Origin: Pirellulaceae bacterium
Lineage (GTDB): Bacteria; Planctomycetota; Planctomycetia; Pirellulales; Pirellulaceae
DNA length: 64,000 nucleotides
Assembly: GCA_024102795.1 (NCBI GenBank)
Contig: JAGFJK010000144.1
Coordinates: forward strand, 1 to 64,000
Reading direction: 5' to 3'
The translations under genes and the position numbers were made by a program. Positions 18,444-25,453 of this stretch are shown here, piece by piece. Within the stretch, counting starts at the first letter, position 1. Each line of letters starts with the position of its first letter. The notes below the pieces were generated by a model. That model was not told the DNA's origin. It saw only the letters and a list, made by a program, of their open reading frames with translations, and did not search any database.

Positions 18444-19136
18444 ATGCAACCAGGCGGTCACCACATTCTGGTCATTGAAGACGAACAACCGATTCGCCGT
18501 TTCCTGATGGCGTCGTTGTCGAACGAGGGCTATCGCATCAGTGAGGCCGCTTCCGGCGAAGAAGGACTGCGGATGGCCTCGTCCCAGCCGCCCGACCTGG
18601 TGATTCTCGACCTCGGCCTCCCCGATCTCGATGGGCACGACGTGCTGAAGCGACTGCGCGAGTGGTACACTTCCCCCATCATCATCCTCTCGGCGCGGGA
18701 TCAGGAGACCCAGAAGATCAAGGCTCTCGACGGTGGAGCGGACGATTATGTGACCAAGCCGTTCGGCATCGGAGAGCTTCTGGCCAGAATGCGGACGGCC
18801 ATGAGGCACGCGCAGCGGAGCGGGCCCGAAGAAACGACCATCACCGTGGGCGATATTCGCGTCGATCGGTCGGCCCGGCTGGTACGCCGCAAAGGCGAAG
18901 AGGTTCATCTCACTCCGCTGGAGTACAAGCTTCTGGTGACGCTGGCCAGGCATGCCGGGAAAGTGCTGACCCACCGATTCCTGCTGCGCGAGGTGTGGGG
19001 ACCGCAGAATTCTCAGGAGAACCACTATCTGCGGGTGTTTGTGGCCAGTCTGCGCCGGAAGCTTGAAGACGATCCGGCTCGGCCACGCTACATTCTCACG
19101 GAGCAGGGAGTCGGCTACCGATTCGCCGCCGATTGA
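18444..19136 (+). CDS. kdpE: Response regulator KdpE
   Basis: 230 residues: a receiver domain with acidic pair EDE, phospho-acceptor DLGLPDLDG (Asp about 53) and the KPFGIGELLARMR block, then an OmpR-type winged helix (LTPLEYKLLVTLARHAGKVL, ...LREVWG, VASLRRKLEDD, TEQGVGYRFAAD). It should activate the kdp operon, perhaps through the phased TTGA repeats at 11038-11093. It ends the operon; no strong terminator is seen, but REP palindromes begin 85 bp downstream. Confidence 0.95.
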   Translation: MQPGGHHILVIEDEQPIRRFLMASLSNEGYRISEAASGEEGLRMASSQPPDLVILDLGLPDLDGHDVLKRLREWYTSPIIILSARDQETQKIKALDGGADDYVTKPFGIGELLARMRTAMRHAQRSGPEETTITVGDIRVDRSARLVRRKGEEVHLTPLEYKLLVTLARHAGKVLTHRFLLREVWGPQNSQENHYLRVFVASLRRKLEDDPARPRYILTEQGVGYRFAAD

Positions 19137-19189
19137 ATGCAAGACGAACGGGCGGGGGCCAGCGGATCTGAATTGCGTCTCGTTTGAAC

Positions 19190-19480
19190 TGGAATGGCAC
19201 GCGAGCTACGGCAAAGTAGTCATCACGCTCCGCGTGATGAACCCCTGCAGGCTCAACGTCTCCTGGCGCGGGGAGTCACCATCGGTCGCTGATCAGCAGC
19301 CGGACCCGCGCCACACGCCAGTCCGGCTGAACTCTGGCCGCGGCCGCGGGTTCAGGCCGCGGTCGGAAGGCTCATCACGCGGAGCGTGATGGCTACTTTG
19401 TCCTGCGGCACCCGGTGCACGCGAGCTACGGAAAAGTAGTCATCACGCTCCGCGTGATGAGCCCCTGCAGGCTCAACGTC
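19190..19480. repeat. Array of REP-like palindromes after kdpE
   Basis: The palindrome catcacgctccgcgtgatg occurs at about 19221 and 19440. Its opposite-facing partner catcacgcggagcgtgatgg, followed by ctactttgtcc, occurs at about 19373. The two direct copies share preceding (gcgagctacgg, aaagtagt) and following (cccctgcaggctcaacgtctcc) DNA. A further inverted copy, cacgcggagcgtgatggctactttgtcc split across 20142-20168, lies near the DGR hairpin. The head-to-tail and head-to-head units resemble BIMEs and may end the kdp transcript. Confidence 0.7.
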
Positions 19481-19583
19481 TCCTCTCGCGGGGAGTCACC
19501 ACCGGTCGTTGCTGAACGCCAGGATCTGCGCCAACCGTACCCATGTTGGAGCTAAATGGCCGCGCCAGCCTCACAAATCACTT

Positions 19584-19830
19584 CTGGCCCCCTCCCCGGC
19601 TTCCGGGGGGGGTTGGGGAGGGGCCTGCGGGACTATGAGGCAAAGCAAGGCGCTTAATTCGCACATGGCCAATCGCGGGACGCGGCTTTCGGACGAGTCG
19701 AACATCAATTGAGGATCTGAATTCATGAGTGCGACAGGTGTTGGGTGATTCCATCGTGTGCCAGGTGCGTCAAACCAGGGTGCACAAGAGCCCCTCCCCA
19801 GCCCTCCCCGGAAGCCGGGGAGGGGGCCAG
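19584..19830. mobile_element. MITE-like element, copy 1, with 41-bp terminal inverted repeats
   Basis: The left end starts ctggccccctccccggcttc and continues to gggttggggaggggc; the right end is its reverse complement with two mismatches by hand count. Each end contains the hairpin ccctccccgg-ctt-ccgggg. The interior (about 165 bp, including caaagcaaggcgct, cgcacatggcc, gacgagtcgaacatcaattg) has no open frame. A second copy of nearly the same size lies at 42349-42593. Non-coding, short, inverted ends and dispersed: a MITE or REP-derived element. No target-site duplication could be fixed. Confidence 0.7.
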
Positions 19831-20100
19831 AGGGATTTCCAGGAGGGCGCTCGGCGCGGTGGCCGTCCCAAGTTTCCCTCGGTTGTCACATCAAATCACC
19901 ACGGCAAAACAACTTATAAGCTGCACGATCTCGAAGCCGGGGAGGGAGCCAGAGGGATATCAAGGGGGAGCGCTCGCCGAAGCGGAGGCCGTCCAAGTTT
20001 CTCTCGTTTGTAACGCCAAGTTCCCTCGGCAAGACAACTCAATAGCTGCACGCTCTCGAAATCGAGGACGGAGCCAGACGGGCATGGAACAGACCCCGCC
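19831..20100. repeat. Imperfect tandem repeat of about 125 bp
   Basis: Two full units and the start of a third run head to tail. Each starts with a version of gccggggagggagccagagg, contains gcgctcg...cggccgtcc...aagttt and ends in agctgcacgatctcgaa. The first unit begins inside the right end of the MITE-like element. One similar unit follows the second MITE copy (42594-42700) and another in inverted orientation precedes it (42185-42275), so the unit seems part of the larger repeat family. Confidence 0.6.
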
Positions 20101-20189
20101 CGAAGGCTCTCCCGGCTACCCAGCCAAATTCTTAGCAAGCCACGCGGAGCGTGATGGCTACTTTGTCCGAAATTTTATACGCGAAGCGC

Positions 20190-20278
20190 TTCGCCAACTC
20201 GCTCCGGCGGCAGGGGGCGTGGCTTTCCGCCGAGCAAGCTCGGCCGCACGCCCCCTCCGCCTGCGCTCGTGGCTCCGC
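20190..20278 (-). promoter_or_regulatory. GC-rich hairpin after variable repeat 1 (DGR homing element)
   Basis: On the minus strand, just after the target-1 stop, comes gagcggagccacgagcg, then a large inverted repeat: ggcggagggggcgtg and cacgccccctgccgcc, enclosing the inner hairpin GCCGAGC-TT-GCTCGGC. The same DNA, almost unchanged, follows variable repeat 2 at 25360-25453 but is absent after the template repeat. DGRs need a GC-rich end (IMH) and often a hairpin or cruciform just after the variable repeat for target recognition; this fits. Confidence 0.75.
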
Positions 20279-23200
20279 TCACTCTTCTGTTTTGCTGCCG
20301 GCTCCGCCGAGCGGAACTGCGGCCACGCGGAAGCCCAGGTAGACGCCCCGGTACGCGGGCCCGAACGCGAGGCGATCCGCCGCACGGCAGCGGCGGGCGT
20401 CGTACGCCCAGCTACCGCCCCGGAAAACCCGGACGCCGGCCTCGCCTGTGGCGTTGCGATCATACACTTTGCGATACCATTCGTCGCACCACTCACCGAC
20501 GTTGCCCAGAATATCCTCGAAGCCCCAGGGGTTCGCATGCGATGCCGATGGCGGAGTTGTTCGTCCTTCGTTATTCTCGGCATTGCACTTCGCCGGATCG
20601 AATTCGTCGCCCCACCAGTAGTTCTGATCCCAAGCGGTACCCGCCTTCGCAGCGTACTCCCACTCGTACTCCCGAGGCAAACGGCAGCCAAGAACATCCC
20701 AGCGTGCCCACAGCGCGAAAGCCCAAGCATCGTACCAACTCACGAAGATCACTGGCGAATCCGCTGCTGGACTTATCGACGCATACAACTCCCGGTAAGA
20801 AGACTCTACCTCCCCATGACCTGGTACAAACAACCGGTACCAACTATTTAAGGTCGGGCAGCGGCTCAACCGAAAGGCGTCAACTTCCTGTAGGGCTTCC
20901 AGGGGAGTCTCATCCTTCGGATACTGACTCTGTTCGAAACGTTCTACGTCCTTATCTCGAAACAACTGCGTATACCATTGCAGCCAGTATTCTCGTTCCT
21001 GCTTACCACGCCTGCCGGGTGTAAAGCTCCAACTAGCGATATGTTGTCGGGCAAGTTCCTCGGGATCTCCATCCCGTTCCAGATACGCCTTCCACCGGAA
21101 CCGCAAGTCCTCGTCCATCCCCTGCTTCTCCGGTGGCGCGCCCATTCGAAACTCGCCGGCGGGAACGTCGATGAAGCTGTCGCACAATTGCTTGGCGGCC
21201 TCTTGGGCTGCTGAGCCCCGACTGCCGGAAAGACACTCGCTCTGGAACTCACCCTGGAATCGTCGCCGAATGGCTAGGGCCGAGGCATTTCCTTGTGCGA
21301 CCAGCTCCCCTAGCGCCGCGCAGGCCCGATAGATAAACTCGCTCGATCGGCGCGTTCCCTCAACGGTACCATCGCCTTGCCGGTATATCGGCTCGATTGC
21401 CAGCAGCCACGATTCCGGGTCGCGCGCCGCATCGGGCATTTCGGACACGAAACGCCATACCCAATAGTACTCCTCGGTCTCGGGCCGATCGGGCACATAC
21501 AGCCAGTCCCAAAGCTGTGTTGTGTCCTCGAAACGGCAATACTGAGCCAGCCACAGCGCGGTGAAGAACTCCTGCAGAGTCCGGTTCCGCCAAAACACTT
21601 CCTGCATCCCTTCGACCGCCGTGTCGAACAGGCCCTGCGAGACGAATTCGTTCAGCGCGGCCAGGGAATCCAGATCGTGTTCCAATCGCTGATCCGCACC
21701 AGCCGACAAGCCAGAGGGTTCCAGGCGACGCAGCAATCGCTCGCGGAATCGTGGAAACTGCTTGCGGGGCACACCGTCGAAGTTGGGCGCTGTGGTTGGT
21801 TCGTCGGCCTCAGCGTCCAAACGGGTGACTTGAGTCGACGTCATCTCGAAGGCCATCGCCGCCAGTACCTTCTGGGCCCGGTCCTTGGAACGGGCCTTGA
21901 GTTTGGCAGGCGTCGATTCCGCCGGATCCAGATTGATCCGCCTGGCCTCGTCCGAACCTTGCATTCCAGCCACCAGCAGGTGCTGGATTGACAGCCAGTA
22001 GACGTCGCCCGCCGTGCGGATCTTACGCAGGTCCGAGTCGGGCAGCGCCCGCAAGTAGGACAACACACGAGGCGTGGAAAGAATCTCGCAGGCTTCCCGT
22101 GGAATCAAATCCAGTCGGTCTCGTCCGCGATCGTCGGTTCCCAGAAACCGGCGTTGTTCGTCCGCTGTGAACTCCTCGACCTTCGCGAATCGCCAGCGGT
22201 ATCCCAACTCGGTCGCGAACAACTGCGACCAGTGCCGCTCCAGGGCGTGCGGCCGGCCGCTGATCACGATCCGGCAACCACGCCAGGCGGGATTGCCGAG
22301 CAACTGACCGATCAGTTGGGCAGCCGAACCATCGGGCGGCTCTTGATCCAGCGCGTCCAGCAACAGCACGAGCCGTCCCTGGTCGCGCAGCGAGTGCAGC
22401 ACTTGCCCGGCCACTCCCGGCGAGGCCGACTCGCACGGAACGCCTTCCGCCTGCAACATCCACCGCGCCAGCTCTGGCAGCAACTCCTCCAGCCGAACTG
22501 GCAGGCGGCTGAAGGGCAGACAGAATGCGGCGGTGGCGCCACCCGGCTCATTCAGCTCCGCTTCCAACCACTCCATCGTGGTCGTCTTGCCCACGCCGGC
22601 GTCCGTGGTGATGACCAGCCGCGACAGATCGCAATAGGAACCATCGGAATTGCCGAGCCTGTTGTGGGCCAGTTCGACGCGGTCCACGGAGCCCCACTGG
22701 CCTTGGTCTTGTTCCGGTCGCAAGGATCCCGACCGCCGCCCAACGCGAAAGTACTCCGGATGCAGGAACCGTTCGGGCCGATCCGTCTGCAGCAGCAGGC
22801 TCAGTTCCTGCGTTTCGATGTAGGGCGGGCGACTGTTTGCGGACTCATCCGCCCACCGTGAGTTCCACCGCAGATTGATGTGCTCCTGGTACGCGGATAC
22901 CAACCGCGCGACGTGCGTCTCCAAGGGAACGCCTGACTGAGCAGTGGTGCTCGACTCGCCCCGCACTTCGCCGTCGGGCGATACCGCGCCCCGCCGTTCC
23001 AGAACTAGATGAACAATCCGTCTCAGGTCCTTGGTCACAAGCTCGACGAAGCTTGTGGGACTCCCTTGCAGTCCGTTGTAGCCAAACAGTATTCCCTGGG
23101 ACTTGACCCGACGGCGGAAAGCCAGAACCTTGCCGTATTGTTCGAGATGCTTCTCGTCACGGATATCCTTCGGGGCGTCGTCGAAGTAGAACGTGATCCA

Positions 23201-23533
23201 AGGGGACCCCGACCTTTCGTTCCTGCGCCGTGCGTCCTCGTATTCCTTTTCTGTTCCCGATTGGTACTGTCCCGTGGGCGTGCCGAAATGGGCCGACATG
23301 ATGCCCACGTAGATGTCGCAATCCGGCGTCTGCTGGTCGACCACTTCCTGCGGCGACGAACCGGTTCCCGACGCGCAGTTTTCCCAACGAAATGGTTCGA
23401 GCCGAAATCCCAGCGCCTGCCCGTCCAGCTCATTCAGCGTATTCAGAATCTTCTCCATCGCGTGGCGCTCCTGCGCCACATCGCCTGGCGACGAGACGAA
23501 CACGCGAATCAGATGCACTTTTTCGCAGCCCAT
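20279..23533 (-). CDS. DGR target 1: DUF4062-NACHT-FGE-sulfatase protein
   Basis: 1084 residues from ATG 23533, 8 nt after GAGG; GTG 23542 is in frame. The N-terminal DUF4062 (about 8-130, IRVFVSSPGDVAQER) has a TIR-like fold used as effector or sensor in conflict proteins. A NACHT/STAND NTPase follows: Walker A TTDAGVGKTTTM near 310 and LVLLLDALDQ near 390. Residues about 785-1080 form an FGE-sulfatase (C-type-lectin) fold: IDVPAGEFRMG, GCRLPREYEWEYAAKAG, NPWGFEDILGNVGEWCDEW. Its last 50 residues are the variable repeat. By analogy with other DGR targets the FGE fold displays a diversified ligand-binding surface, while NTPase and DUF4062 signal. This is inference; catalytic FGE activity is unlikely. 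Confidence 0.9.
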   Translation of the reverse strand: MGCEKVHLIRVFVSSPGDVAQERHAMEKILNTLNELDGQALGFRLEPFRWENCASGTGSSPQEVVDQQTPDCDIYVGIMSAHFGTPTGQYQSGTEKEYEDARRRNERSGSPWITFYFDDAPKDIRDEKHLEQYGKVLAFRRRVKSQGILFGYNGLQGSPTSFVELVTKDLRRIVHLVLERRGAVSPDGEVRGESSTTAQSGVPLETHVARLVSAYQEHINLRWNSRWADESANSRPPYIETQELSLLLQTDRPERFLHPEYFRVGRRSGSLRPEQDQGQWGSVDRVELAHNRLGNSDGSYCDLSRLVITTDAGVGKTTTMEWLEAELNEPGGATAAFCLPFSRLPVRLEELLPELARWMLQAEGVPCESASPGVAGQVLHSLRDQGRLVLLLDALDQEPPDGSAAQLIGQLLGNPAWRGCRIVISGRPHALERHWSQLFATELGYRWRFAKVEEFTADEQRRFLGTDDRGRDRLDLIPREACEILSTPRVLSYLRALPDSDLRKIRTAGDVYWLSIQHLLVAGMQGSDEARRINLDPAESTPAKLKARSKDRAQKVLAAMAFEMTSTQVTRLDAEADEPTTAPNFDGVPRKQFPRFRERLLRRLEPSGLSAGADQRLEHDLDSLAALNEFVSQGLFDTAVEGMQEVFWRNRTLQEFFTALWLAQYCRFEDTTQLWDWLYVPDRPETEEYYWVWRFVSEMPDAARDPESWLLAIEPIYRQGDGTVEGTRRSSEFIYRACAALGELVAQGNASALAIRRRFQGEFQSECLSGSRGSAAQEAAKQLCDSFIDVPAGEFRMGAPPEKQGMDEDLRFRWKAYLERDGDPEELARQHIASWSFTPGRRGKQEREYWLQWYTQLFRDKDVERFEQSQYPKDETPLEALQEVDAFRLSRCPTLNSWYRLFVPGHGEVESSYRELYASISPAADSPVIFVSWYDAWAFALWARWDVLGCRLPREYEWEYAAKAGTAWDQNYWWGDEFDPAKCNAENNEGRTTPPSASHANPWGFEDILGNVGEWCDEWYRKVYDRNATGEAGVRVFRGGSWAYDARRCRAADRLAFGPAYRGVYLGFRVAAVPLGGAGSKTEE
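20317..20439 (-). repeat. DGR variable repeat 1 (VR1)
   Basis: 123 bp at the 3' end of target 1, aligned without gaps to the template at 23698-23820. Hand comparison gives 18 differences. Seventeen are at template adenines (to G, T or C); one near the 5' edge is G to T. The conserved 3' end ctgggcttccgcgtggccgc is the GC-rich end at which homing starts. Changed codons are mostly template AAC/AAT, now Tyr, Arg, Asp, Leu, Phe and Gly. Confidence 0.93.
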
Positions 23534-23697
23534 CAAGTTCACCTCGGGCTTCGAGGGAGAGAAAAACGAGCCGCGGCGAGCGTTCGCATTCCGCTACCAG
23601 CACGCCGCGGCCCCGGGTTCGGATTTTGCCCGCCGGTTGACGGGACGGGAAAGTGGCCTGTTCCGCTCGGCTGGGTATCCACCTCTCGCGCTCGGAG

Positions 23698-23820
23698 CTG
23701 CGGCCACGCGGAAGCCCAGGTTGTCGTTCCGGTTCGCGGGCTCGTTCGCGTTGCGATTCGCCGCACGGCAGTTGCGGGCGTCGTTCGCCCAGCTACCGCC
23801 CCGGATCACCCGGTCGCTGG
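23698..23820 (-). repeat. DGR template repeat (TR)
   Basis: The template for both variable repeats, rich in AAC/AAT codons (GSWANDARNCRAANRNANEP if translated). By hand it holds 24 adenines in 123 bp. It begins just before the reverse transcriptase stop codon (23806-23808), so its first bases overlap that gene. Its RNA copy is expected to be reverse transcribed with errors at A. No hairpin follows it, unlike the two variable repeats, which protects a template from being overwritten. Confidence 0.93.
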
Positions 23821-24834
23821 CCTGCGGCCACTCACCGGTAGCTGTTGTAGCACCGCCCGGCGGAAACGGCAAGATTTCGCCCCGGCCGCGTCGGTGAAGG
23901 CCACCAGCGACGTGGCCCGCTCCTGCAACTGCCGCTCGTCGATCAACCCGTCCAGCCAGGATTGCTCCAGGCGAGTCATCTTGCGGCGGAAACGCAGCTT
24001 GCTCCGCCGGCTCAGCACCACGTGGTCCGGCAGCACGCGGCAACCCAGGAAGTCCACGCCGTGCTCGCGGCGGTTGATGTAGGGATGCGGCTTGAGCTGC
24101 AAGCCCAGCTTCTCGCCGAGAAAATCCCGGCAGCAGTCCAGCAGCACCTGCATGGCCCGCGGCGACTCGCCCCACAACAGCATGTCGTCCATGTAACGCA
24201 CGTAGCCTTTCACTCGCAGTGTTTCTTTGACGTACCGGTCGAACCAGCCCAGGTAGAAGTTGGCCAGGTGCTGCGATGTGAGACTGCCGATCGGCAGGCC
24301 CCGGCCCATCTCGCCCTGGTGTCCGGCCAGGATGCGGGCGAACAAATGCAGCAGCCGCTGGTCCTTGAACAGCCGCTCCAGCCGTTCGAGCAGTACCGCA
24401 TGCGGCACGCTCTCGAAGTATTTTCGCACGTCCATCTTCAGGAAGTACGGATAGCGGCGAGCGAAGCATTGTGCCCGCAGGATCGCGGCCTCGCGACCTT
24501 TGCCGGTTCGGCAGGCGTAGGTATCGTGAATCAACCAGCGTTCCAGCACCGGCTCGCAGACGTTCATGACGGCGTGATGCAGCACGCGTTCCTCGAAGCA
24601 TGGCGCGGTGATCAGCCGTAGCTTCGGGTCGTGGATCACGAAGCGATGCGCACGGCCCACGGGAATGCAGCCGGCTCGCAGTTGGGCCACCATCCGGTTG
24701 AGGTTTTCGTCCAGCTTGTTCGTGAAGGCCCTGGCATCTGGCCGAGTGCGTTTGCCGCGCAGCGCCTTGTAGCAGGCCAGGTGCAGGTTTTTCCACTCGG
24801 CGATGTCGTCAAACAGATTTCCCGTCCGTTTCAT
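23806..24834 (-). CDS. DGR reverse transcriptase
   Basis: 342 residues from ATG 24834 (MKRTGNLFDDI), overlapping the HRDC gene by 26 bp. Motifs: MDVRKYFESVPH with Asp 135, GLPIGSLTSQHLANFYLG with IGSLTSQ at 182-188, and the catalytic YMDD at 214-217. The IGxxxSQ form in place of QGxxxSP is diagnostic of DGR enzymes. It copies the template RNA into cDNA with substitutions at adenine, which then replaces a variable repeat. The compact size lacks RNase H or endonuclease domains, as expected. The stop codon lies inside the template repeat. Confidence 0.95.
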   Translation of the reverse strand: MKRTGNLFDDIAEWKNLHLACYKALRGKRTRPDARAFTNKLDENLNRMVAQLRAGCIPVGRAHRFVIHDPKLRLITAPCFEERVLHHAVMNVCEPVLERWLIHDTYACRTGKGREAAILRAQCFARRYPYFLKMDVRKYFESVPHAVLLERLERLFKDQRLLHLFARILAGHQGEMGRGLPIGSLTSQHLANFYLGWFDRYVKETLRVKGYVRYMDDMLLWGESPRAMQVLLDCCRDFLGEKLGLQLKPHPYINRREHGVDFLGCRVLPDHVVLSRRSKLRFRRKMTRLEQSWLDGLIDERQLQERATSLVAFTDAAGAKSCRFRRAVLQQLPVSGRRPATG

Positions 24835-25309
24835 CCTGGCGTTCCCTCGGCTGTCGCAGTTCCCGCAATCGATCCAGAAACCGCTGACCATACTTCTCGA
24901 CACGCGCCGGGCCGACATTGGGCAGCGCCAGCAGGTCCGACTTGCTGCTCGTGTTCTTCCGCACCATTTCGGCCAGGTGCAGGTCGTTGAACACCTGGTA
25001 GGCGGGTATGTTCTCGGCCTGTGACAGTTCCTTGCGCAGCTCGCGCAGGCTGGCGAAGACCGCGAAGTCTTCCGCGTTCAACACCTCGCGGTAATCCACT
25101 CGCGACCGCTGCTCGGCCGGGCGGCCTGGCTGTCCCGCGGCGGCCGGCACGTCCACATATTCCACGCAGAAGGACCAGAACGTCGCGCCGTCCGACTCGA
25201 TGCAACGTCGGTCCACGTGCAGCACACGGTGGCCGCGGAGGAAGGCGTTCAGCTCCCGCTCGGCGTCCTCGCTGTGACGAAGCGGAATCAGGATGAATTT
25301 GAACGGCAT
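24809..25309 (-). CDS. HRDC-domain DGR accessory protein
   Basis: 166 residues beginning MPFKFILIPLRHSEDAEREL. The C-terminal half (about 85-155) is an HRDC domain: FAVFASLRELRKELSQAENI, PAYQVFNDLHLAEMVR, ALPNVGPARVEKYGQRFLD. HRDC domains bind nucleic acid in RecQ helicases and RNase D. Some DGRs carry an HRDC protein beside the RT, possibly in place of the Avd chaperone; no Avd-like four-helix gene is seen here. It lies directly upstream of and overlaps the RT gene, so the two are co-translated. A role in presenting template RNA or target DNA is inference. Confidence 0.85.
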   Translation of the reverse strand: MPFKFILIPLRHSEDAERELNAFLRGHRVLHVDRRCIESDGATFWSFCVEYVDVPAAAGQPGRPAEQRSRVDYREVLNAEDFAVFASLRELRKELSQAENIPAYQVFNDLHLAEMVRKNTSSKSDLLALPNVGPARVEKYGQRFLDRLRELRQPRERQDETDGKSV

Positions 25310-25359
25310 GTCAGCATACTATCCATGTGTTCAGTATCGTAACGACATTTTTACGCGCT

Positions 25360-25453
25360 GGCGCTCCGCCAACTCGCTCCGGCGGAAGGGGGCGTGGCTT
25401 TCCGCCGAGCAAGCTCGGCCGCACGCCCCCTCCGCCTCCGCTCGTGGCTCCGC
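25360..25453 (-). promoter_or_regulatory. GC-rich hairpin after variable repeat 2
   Basis: Nearly identical to the DNA after variable repeat 1: gagcggagccacgagcg, then ggcggagggggcgtg paired with cacgcccccttccgcc around the inner stem GCCGAGC-TT-GCTCGGC. It occupies most of the spacer between target 2 and the HRDC gene. It may also act as a terminator before the downstream genes. Confidence 0.75.

Noticed and set aside
20279-23533. Reading target 1 as a true formylglycine-generating enzyme for the two sulfatases
   Set aside because: The FGE fold is fused to NACHT and DUF4062 and its end is a DGR variable repeat, so a display role is more likely than sulfatase maturation.
23594-24796. 400-codon frame overlapping the reverse transcriptase and reading through the template repeat
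   Set aside because: Low-complexity in the RT-overlapping part; only the template segment resembles protein, because it mirrors the variable repeats.
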